Part shown: in pieces, positions 8,978-17,306 of the stretch
How positions within the stretch are numbered: the stretch's first letter is position 1
Layout: every line of letters starts with the position of its first letter
Assembly (NCBI GenBank): GCA_944354035.1
Contig: CALVPS010000006.1
Span: forward strand, 1-64,000
Origin: an uncultured Clostridia bacterium
Lineage (GTDB): Bacteria; Bacillota; Clostridia; Christensenellales; Borkfalkiaceae
Direction: 5' to 3'
Length of the DNA: 64,000 nt
Position numbers and translations under genes: made by a program
The notes under the pieces: model-generated
Seen by the model: the letters and a program-made list of their open reading frames with translations, nothing else
What the model was told of the DNA's origin: nothing
The model's database searches: none

Positions 8978-10252
8978 TTACGAAATATATTCAAATTCCA
9001 CTTCGCCCACGACCACCGTATCGCCCTCGCGGCAGCCCGCCTCCTCCAAAGCCCTGAACACGCCGCGGTTTTTTAAGGTGCGCTGAAAGTAGGCCATGGA
9101 ATCGGGATTGTTGAGCACCACGTTACGGCACAGCAGCTCGACCAGCCCGCCCGTGACGACGTACGCGCCCGTCTCGTCTTTAAAAATTTCAAACCGGCGG
9201 GCGTCCTCCTCTTCAAACGCAAATTCGTCCGAAGGGATCTTTTCGGCGGGGGGAAGGGTCTGCAGCAGCTGCCACACCCCGTCCAGCAGCGCTTTCAGTC
9301 CTTCGCCGCGCAGGGCGCTTACGGAATAGACCGATACGTCGGGATGGGCGGCGCAAAAGCGGCGGGCGTTTTCGCGCGCGCCGGGGCAGTCGCTCTTGTT
9401 GAACACCGCGATCTGCGGAAGCTGCGCCAACTTCTGCGAATAGGCGGCCAGCTCGGCGTTGATCGCCGCATAGTCCTCCAGCGGGTCGCGCCCCTCGGTG
9501 CCGGCGATATCCAGCACGTGGCAGATCATGCGCGTGCGCTCGATGTGACGCAAAAAGTCGTGTCCCAGGCCGGCGCCTTCGGCCGCGCCCTCGATCAATC
9601 CCGGGATATCGGCCACCACAAAGGAGTTTTCGTAATAGCGCACCACGCCCAGATTGGGCGAAAGCGTGGTAAAGTGATAGTCGGCGATCTTGGGACGCGC
9701 CGCCGAAATTTTGGAGAGGAGGGTAGATTTTCCCACATTGGGGAACCCCACCAGCCCCACGTCGGCGATCACTTTCATCTCCAAAATCACGGTATGCGGC
9801 TTTACGCACACGCCCTTTTGCGCAAAATTCGGCGCATGCCGGCGCGCCGTGGTAAAGCGCACATTGCCCTTTCCGCCGCGGCCGCCCGCCAACAGCAAAA
9901 TTTTTTCGCCGTGCCCGTATACGTCGCAGATGATCTTTCCGCTCTCGGCGTCGCGCACCAGCGTACCGCACGGCACCTTTAACACAACGTCCTGTCCGCG
10001 CTTTCCGGAGCACTGATTCGACCCCCCACGCTCGCCGTTTTCCGCGTAAAATTTGCCTGTAAAGCGATAGGCAAGCAGATCGTGCAGGTTTTCGTCGCCC
10101 AATAGATATACGCTGCCGCCGTCGCCGCCGTCGCCGCCGTCCGGTCCGCAGGCGGGCTTGCCCTTGTACGCCTTGAACGAATTCATGCCGTCGCCGCCGT
10201 CGCCCGCCTTTACGGTGATCTTTACTTTATCGGTAAACACCTTGTTGTCCAT
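8978..10252 (-). CDS. obg: Obg GTPase, 50S assembly factor
   Basis: The 424-residue protein has the three Obg domains: the glycine-rich Obg fold (FTDKVKITVKAGDGGDG), the G domain (GFPNVGKST and NKSDC motifs) and a C-terminal OCT domain (residues ~345-424). It binds GTP/ppGpp and acts in large-subunit maturation. I chose the ATG at 10252, the usual family start; longer starts are TTG codons in a T-rich tract. No Shine-Dalgarno site precedes this ATG and a promoter -10 lies only 7 bases upstream, so the transcript may be leaderless. rplU-rpmA, its common neighbours, are absent here. Confidence 0.95.
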   Translation of the reverse strand: MDNKVFTDKVKITVKAGDGGDGMNSFKAYKGKPACGPDGGDGGDGGSVYLLGDENLHDLLAYRFTGKFYAENGERGGSNQCSGKRGQDVVLKVPCGTLVRDAESGKIICDVYGHGEKILLLAGGRGGKGNVRFTTARRHAPNFAQKGVCVKPHTVILEMKVIADVGLVGFPNVGKSTLLSKISAARPKIADYHFTTLSPNLGVVRYYENSFVVADIPGLIEGAAEGAGLGHDFLRHIERTRMICHVLDIAGTEGRDPLEDYAAINAELAAYSQKLAQLPQIAVFNKSDCPGARENARRFCAAHPDVSVYSVSALRGEGLKALLDGVWQLLQTLPPAEKIPSDEFAFEEEDARRFEIFKDETGAYVVTGGLVELLCRNVVLNNPDSMAYFQRTLKNRGVFRALEEAGCREGDTVVVGEVEFEYIS

Positions 10253-10259
10253 ATGCAAG

Positions 10260-10288
10260 AGTATACCAACTTTTTTAAAAAAAGGCAA
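10260..10288 (-). promoter_or_regulatory. Possible obg promoter giving a leaderless transcript
   Basis: TATACT lies at 10265-10260 on the minus strand with a TTGCCT box 17 bases upstream (10288-10283). The predicted start, 7 bases after the -10, falls at 10253-10252, the first bases of the obg ATG. Confidence 0.5.
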
Positions 10289-10413
10289 ACTTTTTTGTTA
10301 TGCGCCCGTAGCAAAGCGCGCAAACGGATAAAAAAGCGCCGCTCTGTGTGAAAAACACGCCGCGGCCGTTAAAAAATATTCTTTTCGCGGTATAATAAAA
10401 CAGAGGTATCGTC

Positions 10414-11133
10414 ATGTATATGTACTTGCTGTTTTTATTGCTTTTGCTGCCCTGCCTGGCGCTTTCGGCTTGGGCAAGCGCGCGCGTCCGTTCCACCTAT
10501 TCCAAATACGACGCCGTACCGACGCGCTCGTGCATGACGGGCTACGACGCTGCCACGCGCCTTATGCGCAACCGCGGCGTCGACGATATCGTCGTCAACC
10601 GCATCGAGGGCAAGCTGACAGACCACTATCATCCGGGAAAACACCAGGTGAATCTTTCGATGAGCACGTACGGCAGCGTCTCGGTGGCGGCCGTGGCCGT
10701 GGCCGCGCACGAAGTGGGGCACGTGATGCAGAACCATACGGGGTATCTCCCGTACAAGATCCGCAACGTACTAGTCCCCATCACCAACGTCGGTTCGCGG
10801 CTGGCTCTCCCCCTTATCATCGTAGGCCTGCTGCTGGACATCTTTTGGACGACCGCGCCGCACCCGTACGGTCAGTGGGCGGTATACGCCGGGATCGCGC
10901 TGTACGGGCTTTCCACCCTGTTTTTGCTGGTGACGCTGCCCGTAGAATTCAACGCCAGCCGCCGCGCCAAAAAAATGCTGACGGAAGACGGCATTTTAAC
11001 GGCCGAGGAGCTGCCCGCGGCGGGAAAAGTGCTTTCGGCGGCGGCACTCACCTATGTGGCGTCGCTGCTCGTATCTTTGGTCTACTTTTTGCGATTTGCC
11101 CTTGTGCTTGCCTCGCTGGTGCGGAAGGATTAA
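10414..11133 (+). CDS. YugP-like neutral zinc metallopeptidase, membrane-bound
   Basis: The 239-residue protein has an N-terminal membrane helix, the zinc motif HEVGH at residues 99-103, and two or three further membrane helices after residue 115. This matches the zinc_peptidase_like (YugP) family, whose substrates are unknown. The ATG has AGAGG about 8 bases upstream, and a TATAAT at 10391-10396 implies a leader of only about 11 bases. It is monocistronic and convergent with the kinase-like gene, sharing a terminator. Confidence 0.85.
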   Translation: MYMYLLFLLLLLPCLALSAWASARVRSTYSKYDAVPTRSCMTGYDAATRLMRNRGVDDIVVNRIEGKLTDHYHPGKHQVNLSMSTYGSVSVAAVAVAAHEVGHVMQNHTGYLPYKIRNVLVPITNVGSRLALPLIIVGLLLDIFWTTAPHPYGQWAVYAGIALYGLSTLFLLVTLPVEFNASRRAKKMLTEDGILTAEELPAAGKVLSAAALTYVASLLVSLVYFLRFALVLASLVRKD

Positions 11134-11180
11134 GCAAGAACGTACGGCGCCCCGCCGTACTCATCCTCTCTCATATCCAT

Positions 11181-11210
11181 AAAAAGCGCGCCCTTCACGA
11201 GCGCGCTTTT
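11181..11210. terminator. Bidirectional terminator between the zinc peptidase and P-loop genes
   Basis: AAAAAGCGCGC and GCGCGCTTTT arms are flanked by A and T runs, so the hairpin can terminate transcription from both convergent genes. Confidence 0.8.
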
Positions 11211-11217
11211 GGGTCGT

Positions 11218-11892
11218 TTATTTTTCCAGATCGAAGTGTTTTGCCAAAACCGACAGCACTTCCTCTCGTGTGTCGGTATCAAAATCAGAGCGGGTATATG
11301 AGAAGAATCCGGTATGCTCCCAATCGATCTGCGTCGGAGGACGATATCGCGCCCATGCATAAAAGTTTCTTAAAGCGGCTTCCGGATCGGGGCACTTTCC
11401 GATCTGATCCATCATAAATTTTTTATCGGGATCGTCGCGGTCGAAGAATCGGGCGGCGCATATATCCGGCGGATCACAGAGAAGGATCGCAACACGATGA
11501 TAGGACGAGATCGCGCGCAATACGTCGGGAGGGATATTGGTATCGACGATAACTTTCCTTCCGGACGCCGCCAGTTTTATCAATTCCAAAATCTCAATTT
11601 CTGCGCATTCATCAGAGACTTGCCGTTGCCAGTTCCAATGCTCCTCCGGGGTCATATTTAGCCATTCCTGCCAACCGCTCATCGTATCAAAATAGCATAG
11701 CCCGGGTTGCTTCCAACGGGAAAGTTCCTTCCGAGGAAATACATCGTGGTAGTTTTCGCCGCAACAGATCATATCATATCGCTCGGCTAACAGTTTGACC
11801 ATGGTGGATTTCCCTGCATAGCTGTGCCCGTTTATAAAGTAGACGTTTTGCAGGTAATGTTTTATCAGATTGTCGCTTAGCTGTATTTTCAT
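11218..11892 (-). CDS. P-loop NTPase, small-molecule or zeta-toxin-like kinase (uncharacterised)
   Basis: The 224-residue protein has a Walker A motif GHSYAGKST at residues 22-30 and a kinase-like layout with VIVDTNIPPDV (about 113-123) and a lid-like arginine-rich segment (AARFFDRDDPDKK). No specific substrate can be named. The ATG follows GGGGAAAAG. Its base composition is visibly lower in GC than both neighbours, suggesting recent acquisition. It stands alone between two hairpins. Shikimate/adenylylsulfate-like kinases or a zeta-like toxin without its antitoxin are alternatives. Confidence 0.6.
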   Translation of the reverse strand: MKIQLSDNLIKHYLQNVYFINGHSYAGKSTMVKLLAERYDMICCGENYHDVFPRKELSRWKQPGLCYFDTMSGWQEWLNMTPEEHWNWQRQVSDECAEIEILELIKLAASGRKVIVDTNIPPDVLRAISSYHRVAILLCDPPDICAARFFDRDDPDKKFMMDQIGKCPDPEAALRNFYAWARYRPPTQIDWEHTGFFSYTRSDFDTDTREEVLSVLAKHFDLEK

Positions 11893-11951
11893 CTTTTCCC
11901 CGATGTGCCCCGACCGCGGCTTTCACGCTGCGCCCGATCTCTTTTTAAAGG

Positions 11952-12005
11952 GCGCACCCTTTCCCCATATCCCCTATCGGGATCGCGGTAAAGGGTGCGC
12001 TTTTT
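11952..12005. terminator. Long stem-loop between icd and the P-loop gene
   Basis: An 11-base perfect stem (11952-11962 with 11990-12000) closes a 27-base loop. The T run (12001-12005) lies on the + side, where no + gene is present; on the minus strand the stem lies just after icd and is followed by CCTTT. It is probably the icd terminator with an imperfect U tract. Confidence 0.5.
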
Positions 12006-12028
12006 CCATATTATTCGACTGCTTTTTT

Positions 12029-13240
12029 TTACTGCGCGAGCCGCTCTGCGACCGCCTGCAGAAATCCCTCCGAGGAGAGTTTCTTGGGGGTGATACCCTC
12101 GCGGGAGAAGAGCGGAACAAGATCGCCCGTCATCTCCCCCTCCTCAATGGTCTGCAGCGTCGCACGTTCCAATCGCGCGGCAAACGCCGACAAAGCGGCG
12201 TTGCCGTCCAGCTCGCCGCGCTTTTTCAGCGCGCCCGTCCAGGCAAAGATGGTGGCGACGGAATTGGTGGAAGTCTCCTCCCCCTTTAAATATTTGTAAT
12301 AGTGACGGGTGACGGTGCCGTGCGCCGCTTCGTACTCGTATTTGCCGTCGGGCGAGACCAGCACGCTGGTCATCATGCCGAGCGAGCCGTACGCCGTGGC
12401 CACCATGTCGCTCATCACGTCGCCGTCGTAGTTTTTGCAAGCCCAAAGCAGGCCGCCCTCCGAGCGCACCACGCGGGCCACCGCGTCGTCGATCAGCGTA
12501 TACAAATACCAGATGCCCGCCCGCTCGAACGCCGCCTCGTACTGCGCGTACGTCTCGGCAAAGATCTGCTTGAAGCGCCCGTCGTACACCTTGGAGATGG
12601 TGTCCTTTGTGGCGAAGATCATGGGAAGCTTCTGCTCCAGCGCATATTTAAAACAGGTATGCGCGAACGAGCGTATGGAGGCGTCGCAGTTATGCATGCC
12701 CTGCACCACGCCCGTGGTGCCGTTAAAGTCGTGTACCAGCTGACGCGAGACCTCGCGCCCCTCCTTGTCTTCGGCGACCAGGTATACCTTGTTGCCCTCG
12801 GCCGCAACGGCGTCGACGGCGGAGTAGACGTCGCCGTAGGCGTGGCGGGCCAATACGATGGGCTTGGTCCACGTTGGCACGTACGAACGGATCCCGCGGC
12901 ACACGATGGGCGCGCGGAACACGGTGCCGTCCAAAATGCGCCGGATGGTACCGTTGGGGCTCTTCCACATTTCGTGCAGACGGTATTCGCTCATGCGCTG
13001 CACGTTGGGCGTAATGGTGGCGCACTTTACGGCCACGCCGTACTTTTTCGTGGCCAGTGCGCTTTCTACGGTCACGGTGTCCGCCGTCTCGTCGCGGTGC
13101 TGCAGGCCCAGATCGTAATACTCCGTCTTTAAATCGACGTAGGGTAGGATGAGGATCTCTTTGATCCGCTTCCAAAGGACGCGGGTCATTTCGTCGCCGT
13201 CCATTTCGACGATGGGCGTCGTCATCTGTATTTTTTCCAT
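12029..13240 (-). CDS. icd: NADP-dependent isocitrate dehydrogenase
   Basis: The 403-residue enzyme converts isocitrate to 2-oxoglutarate and CO2. It is of the homodimeric, eukaryote-like type: the start PIVEMDGDEMTRV, the substrate site segment SPNGTIRRILDGTVFR, and the NADP-side AAHGTVTRHY are all visible. That type is less common in bacteria than the E. coli-like enzyme. The ATG at 13240 has GAGG 6 bases upstream. Its promoter overlaps the 3' end of ddl. No other TCA-cycle gene is in the window, so it probably serves glutamate synthesis. Confidence 0.93.
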   Translation of the reverse strand: MEKIQMTTPIVEMDGDEMTRVLWKRIKEILILPYVDLKTEYYDLGLQHRDETADTVTVESALATKKYGVAVKCATITPNVQRMSEYRLHEMWKSPNGTIRRILDGTVFRAPIVCRGIRSYVPTWTKPIVLARHAYGDVYSAVDAVAAEGNKVYLVAEDKEGREVSRQLVHDFNGTTGVVQGMHNCDASIRSFAHTCFKYALEQKLPMIFATKDTISKVYDGRFKQIFAETYAQYEAAFERAGIWYLYTLIDDAVARVVRSEGGLLWACKNYDGDVMSDMVATAYGSLGMMTSVLVSPDGKYEYEAAHGTVTRHYYKYLKGEETSTNSVATIFAWTGALKKRGELDGNAALSAFAARLERATLQTIEEGEMTGDLVPLFSREGITPKKLSSEGFLQAVAERLAQ

Positions 13241-13265
13241 GGCAGACCTCAAAATTTTTTTCTTC

Positions 13266-13294
13266 ATTATACGAAATTCCCGCGCCTTTTGCAA
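13266..13294 (-). promoter_or_regulatory. icd promoter
   Basis: TTGCAA (13294-13289) and TATAAT (13271-13266) on the minus strand are 17 bases apart, overlapping the last codons of ddl. Confidence 0.7.
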
Positions 13295-14379
13295 CCTTTT
13301 CCGCGCGAAAATATTCCCTTCTCCAGGATCCCCGTATGCACCGTGGGCTTGGCGCGGGGCGAAGAGGCCAGTGCTTCGTCCGCAAGCGCAAGCAAAAACC
13401 GCCTTGCCTGCGCAAGCGAATCGGAAAACAGATAGGCGGCAAGCGAACCGGGGACCATGTTCAGCTCGCTGAAAAACACCCCCTCCTCCGTCGCCAAAAA
13501 GTCGGCGCGCACCACGCCGTTCATGCGAAAAGCCTCGTACAGGCGGCGCGTCGCGCCCTGCACCGCGGTACGCTCTTCCTCCGTGAGCCGCGCGGGAAAG
13601 ACGCGGGCGGCGTCTTTTTCGTACTTATCGGAAAAGGACAGCAGCGCTCCGCCGGAGAGCACCTCCTCGCACGGGGAAACGATCACCTCTCCGTCCCGCC
13701 GCACAGCCGCGCAGTTGATGTCGCGTTTGCGTGCAAAATAGCGTTCGACAAGCGCTCCCCCGTCCAGCGTAAATGCCAAGGCGAGGGCGCGCTCCGCCTC
13801 GTCCGCGTTCCGAGCCACGCCGACGCCGATGCTGGAGCCGAGCGTTACGGGCTTGACGACAACGGGGTACCCGAACGCCTCCGCGCGGGCAAGCGCCTCT
13901 GCGCGGTCCCGCCGCCACGCCTCCTCCGTCAAAAAAAAGGAGGGTGCAGTGGCGATGCCCAGCCCCTGCGCGGCAATTTTTCCCAACGCCTTATCCATAA
14001 ATACGCCGCTTGCGGCGGCCGCGGGCGAAGCCGAGGGGATGCCGTTCCAGGCAAGCAGGGCGGCCAGCGTGCCGTCCTCCCCCATGCCGCCGTGACAGCA
14101 GTTGAGCGCCGCGTCGATCTCGGCGACGGGCCGCCTGCGCCCGGGACGCACCAGAGCGCGCCCCTGCAGGACGACGCGCACGGTGCGCACGCCGCCCGCG
14201 GCGGAAAAATCGGCGACGCTGCGAAAATCGCCCGTCACCATGCCCCCCTCGGGCGGCAGATATACGGGGATCGCGCGATAGCGCGACCCGCGCAGCAAAT
14301 TGACGGCATACATGCCCGTGATCACGGAAATTTCGCATTCGTTGGAGACGCCCCCGAAAAAGACGGCCAGCGTCGGCAT
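13267..14379 (-). CDS. ddl: D-alanine--D-alanine ligase
   Basis: The ATP-grasp enzyme joins two D-alanines for peptidoglycan. The 370 residues contain HGGMGEDG near 105-112, the ATP-binding KPVTLGSSIGVGV near 195, and the C-terminal metal-site segment ELNMVPGSLAAYLF. The last differs from the usual NTxPGxT form but resembles a variant seen in clostridial homologues. The C-terminal tail (after LADEAL) is basic and about 20 residues longer than usual. The ATG at 14379 has GGAGGTG upstream. It lies downstream of murF, which uses the product, but a terminator separates them. Confidence 0.88.
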   Translation of the reverse strand: MPTLAVFFGGVSNECEISVITGMYAVNLLRGSRYRAIPVYLPPEGGMVTGDFRSVADFSAAGGVRTVRVVLQGRALVRPGRRRPVAEIDAALNCCHGGMGEDGTLAALLAWNGIPSASPAAAASGVFMDKALGKIAAQGLGIATAPSFFLTEEAWRRDRAEALARAEAFGYPVVVKPVTLGSSIGVGVARNADEAERALALAFTLDGGALVERYFARKRDINCAAVRRDGEVIVSPCEEVLSGGALLSFSDKYEKDAARVFPARLTEEERTAVQGATRRLYEAFRMNGVVRADFLATEEGVFFSELNMVPGSLAAYLFSDSLAQARRFLLALADEALASSPRAKPTVHTGILEKGIFSRGKGCKRRGNFV

Positions 14380-14484
14380 GGTTTCACCTCCCGATCGGTC
14401 TGTGCGCCGCGCCCGCGGCGCCCCGACGCGGCCCGATGTCCGCGCCCGTTCCGTCGCCCCGCGGATGCGGCGCAGACGGCCTTG

Positions 14485-14522
14485 TAAAAAACACCCCCAG
14501 CGCTTTTTCCGGGAGTGTTTTA
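14485..14522 (-). terminator. Terminator after murF
   Basis: On the minus strand ACACTCCC and GGGGGTGT arms close a 12-base loop and are followed by TTTTTT. It ends the tsaE-to-murF operon and leaves ddl as a separate unit. The rest of the 190-base gap to ddl is GC-rich with no evident promoter. Confidence 0.8.
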
Positions 14523-14569
14523 TCGGCATATGTAAGTCCTCATGCGGCGGCCGCCGCAGACAAAGGCGT

Positions 14570-16180
14570 CTAACGGTAACAGTCGGGCAGGTCGTTTAAA
14601 AACAAGACGCACGCCCCTGCGGGAAGCTCTTCGGCGAGCACCCGCTGCGCCGCCGCAAGCGTGGGCACGACGCGCACGTTTTTTTCGTCGCCGCCCGCGG
14701 CAAGATACCCCGCGCGCACGTCCAGCACCAGCGTTTCGCCCACCAGGACGACCAGATCCAGCCCTGCGAACGAGGCGCCCAACGCGCCGTTTTCCTCCTG
14801 CTCCAACTGGCCCAATTCTACGATCCCCGGCGTGACGACCGCCTTTTTGCCGGGCGCGAGCTTTAACACCTCTACCGCGCAGCGCGCGCCTTCGACGTTG
14901 CAGTTATAGGCGTCGTCCAGCACGGTCAGCCCGTCTGCGTCGATGCGCTGTAAGCGATGCGGTACGGGGGCGATATCCGCAATGCCCGCCGCGATCTCGG
15001 GCAGGGTCATGCCCAGCGCCGCGCACAGCATGGCCGCCATGGCAATGTCTTCGGCGGCGTGCCGCCCCAAAACGGGTACGCATACCGGCAGCTCCCCTTC
15101 GGGCAGTCGCAGCAAAAAGCGCGTGCCTTCCGGCGAGAGTTCCACCTGCTCCGCATCGAAATCCCGCCCCATTGCCAGCGCATGTTCCGTCGGCATGTCG
15201 GCGGCGGAACGACCCAACACGCACGTCTTTACCCGCGCGGCGAGCACGGATTTTTCCCGCACGATCGCCTCCGGCGTGCCAAAGGTCTGCAAATGCTGGC
15301 AGGTGACCCCCGTCACAACGCCCACAGAGGGCGACACCATATCGCACAGCGCAGCGATATCCCCCGTGCGGCGCGCGCCCATTTCGGCGAGAAAGATATC
15401 GCAGTCCAACCCCCGCTCGTTGACCGCTTTGGCGATGCCGACGGGCGTATTGTACGAGGCGGGCGTGGCAAAAACGCGGTATTTTTTGGCCAGCAAAACG
15501 GCGGCGAAGTGTTTGACGGAGGTCTTGCCGAAACTGCCCGTAATGCCGACTTTGATGCACGGACTTGCCGCAAGCGCCGCTTTGGCGCGCCGCACAAAAC
15601 GATTGGTATGCGGGATCTCGTACGCCTTTATGACGAGGTTGACAAAAGCAAGCACGAGCGGCGCGACCATCGGAAAAACGGCGGGCGGCACGGCGACGAC
15701 AAAGCACTGCAACATGTGCCGCGCCAACGATTCGTCCGCCCATACGATCAGCCCGGCGAGCGCCGCAAGCCCGAACACCAGCCCCACGCAAAGCGCCATC
15801 ATCACCACCGCATACAACACGGCAAGGCGCATGTAGCGCGCCGTGCGCACGGCGGGGACCTTCAGCGCATATCTGCGCTCGCATACGACGTAGGCAGCCG
15901 TGAGCCCGACGTACGGCAAAAGCGCCAGGGCAAGCGTGAGTTCGGGGACGGCGCCCTCCAAAAAGCTGAAGCACACGCAGAACAGCGCCGAGAGGAGCGC
16001 AAACGCCAGCGACAGAACGGAGGCCTTTTTGCGCTCGACGTTGCGCAGACGGAAATACCATTTTAAAAAGGCACCGCCGGCATAGTGCTCCTGCTGCAGA
16101 ACGGCAAGCAGCCGCAGCGAACACAGCGTAAATAAAAATCCGAACACAATGCCGATCGCGATCTCCACAAAAACGCTCAT
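14570..16180 (-). CDS. murF: MurF-type Mur ligase with an N-terminal membrane domain
   Basis: The 536-residue protein should add D-Ala-D-Ala to UDP-MurNAc-tripeptide. Residues 1-190 contain five or six hydrophobic helices, which classical MurF lacks. The ligase part follows, with the ATP loop GITGSFGKT at 212-220, LAEMGAR near 253, and a C-terminal domain with LDDAYNCN. Such membrane-anchored forms are known in some Gram-positive groups. The ATG overlaps the hydrolase stop (ATGA) with GGAGG upstream. Proximity to ddl supports MurF over other Mur ligases, though a related amino-acid ligase is possible. Confidence 0.78.
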   Translation of the reverse strand: MSVFVEIAIGIVFGFLFTLCSLRLLAVLQQEHYAGGAFLKWYFRLRNVERKKASVLSLAFALLSALFCVCFSFLEGAVPELTLALALLPYVGLTAAYVVCERRYALKVPAVRTARYMRLAVLYAVVMMALCVGLVFGLAALAGLIVWADESLARHMLQCFVVAVPPAVFPMVAPLVLAFVNLVIKAYEIPHTNRFVRRAKAALAASPCIKVGITGSFGKTSVKHFAAVLLAKKYRVFATPASYNTPVGIAKAVNERGLDCDIFLAEMGARRTGDIAALCDMVSPSVGVVTGVTCQHLQTFGTPEAIVREKSVLAARVKTCVLGRSAADMPTEHALAMGRDFDAEQVELSPEGTRFLLRLPEGELPVCVPVLGRHAAEDIAMAAMLCAALGMTLPEIAAGIADIAPVPHRLQRIDADGLTVLDDAYNCNVEGARCAVEVLKLAPGKKAVVTPGIVELGQLEQEENGALGASFAGLDLVVLVGETLVLDVRAGYLAAGGDEKNVRVVPTLAAAQRVLAEELPAGACVLFLNDLPDCYR

Positions 16181-16875
16181 CGTAAAAATTCCTCCGCCGC
16201 CGCGTTGAACGCAAGCGGGTCTTCGAGATGCGCAAAGTGACCGCAGCCCTCCATAACGAACAGCCTGCTCCCCTTTACGCGGGAATGATAGATCTCTGCC
16301 GACGAAAGCGGCGTTTGGATATCCCTGTCGCCGTTGATAAACAGCACGGGCCGATCGATCGAGGCGGCCTCTTCCCGCAGGTCCTCGTTGACAATCTTTT
16401 TATAACTTTCGCGCATGACGGGCGGGAGCGTGCGATACTCCGCGCTGCCGAAATGGCCCTCCGCATACCGCGGCGCAATGCGTTTTACCAGCCGGTACAG
16501 GCCCACGCGCATACGGTACCGCATCGTGCGCGGCGGCACGATACCCGCGCAGCCCGCCAGGACCGCCCTTTCGAACGCTTCGCCGCGCGCCAGACACTTG
16601 ATCGCCACCCGCCCGCCGAACGAGTGCGCCATGACGTGCGCCCTGTCTATCCCGAGCGATGCAAGGGCGCACAGCGTCCAATCGGCATAGTCGGCGACCG
16701 ACCACGGCGCCGTAAGCGCTTCCGCCGCGCCGAATCCGGGAAAATCCAGCGCCGTAACGCAAAAAAAGCGGGAAAAATATTCGATCTGCGGAAAAAAGCT
16801 CTCCTTCGAGGCAAGATAGCCGTGCAGCAGCACCAGATCTTGCCCCTCTCCTTTGCGCAGATACGCAAGTCTCAT
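16177..16875 (-). CDS. Alpha/beta hydrolase
   Basis: The 232-residue protein shows LVLLHGYLASKESF (oxyanion region), the nucleophile elbow AHSFGG with Ser near 90, NGDRDIQTPL with the acid, and GCGHFAHLED with the catalytic His, a complete triad. Substrate is unknown; lipase/esterase or C-C hydrolase activities fit. I chose the ATG at 16875, which overlaps the rimI stop (ATGA). It also overlaps murF by ATGA, so it is translationally coupled between two housekeeping genes. Confidence 0.88.
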   Translation of the reverse strand: MRLAYLRKGEGQDLVLLHGYLASKESFFPQIEYFSRFFCVTALDFPGFGAAEALTAPWSVADYADWTLCALASLGIDRAHVMAHSFGGRVAIKCLARGEAFERAVLAGCAGIVPPRTMRYRMRVGLYRLVKRIAPRYAEGHFGSAEYRTLPPVMRESYKKIVNEDLREEAASIDRPVLFINGDRDIQTPLSSAEIYHSRVKGSRLFVMEGCGHFAHLEDPLAFNAAAEEFLR

Positions 16876-17306
16876 ATCGGCTCCCGCACCATCACCAGCG
16901 CGTCCTCGCCGTCCGCATAGTAGCGCGGGCGCGCATACAGACCGCGGAACCCATGTTTTAAATAGAGCAACAATGCCGCGGAGTTGGAGACGCGTACCTC
17001 CAAAAACATGCGCTTTGCCCCACGGCGCGCCGCCTCGTCGAACAGATCCTGCAAGATCTTTCCGCCGCGGCCGCAGCGACGGTACATCTCCGCCGTGCAA
17101 ACCATTTGGATCTCCGCCTCGTCGCCGACGACCGTCATGCCGCCGTACGCCGTTATCGCGCCGTCCTCCTCGAGCAGCGAACCGAAAAAATTGCCCGAAA
17201 GAAAGGATTCCGCAAGCATGCGATGATTCCACGGATCGGAAAAATTTTCCCGCTCGAGCGCGGCGATCGCGTTCAGATCGGAATACTCCCACGCCCTTCC
17301 GTTCAT
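16872..17306 (-). CDS. rimI: Ribosomal protein S18-alanine N-acetyltransferase
   Basis: The 144-residue GNAT protein has the acetyl-CoA loop region (RRCGRGGKILQDLFDEA, residues ~76-92) and the RimI pattern ending in YYADGEDALVM. RimI acetylates the N-terminal alanine of S18 in E. coli; other targets are possible in Firmicutes. Its position between tsaB and a hydrolase, with ATGA overlap at both ends, is the standard tsaE-tsaB-rimI arrangement and supports the name. Confidence 0.9.
   Translation of the reverse strand: MNGRAWEYSDLNAIAALERENFSDPWNHRMLAESFLSGNFFGSLLEEDGAITAYGGMTVVGDEAEIQMVCTAEMYRRCGRGGKILQDLFDEAARRGAKRMFLEVRVSNSAALLLYLKHGFRGLYARPRYYADGEDALVMVREPI

Noticed and set aside
12302-13132. 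A 276-residue plus-strand frame inside icd
   Set aside because: Antisense to a complete isocitrate dehydrogenase with all motifs; no ribosome site.
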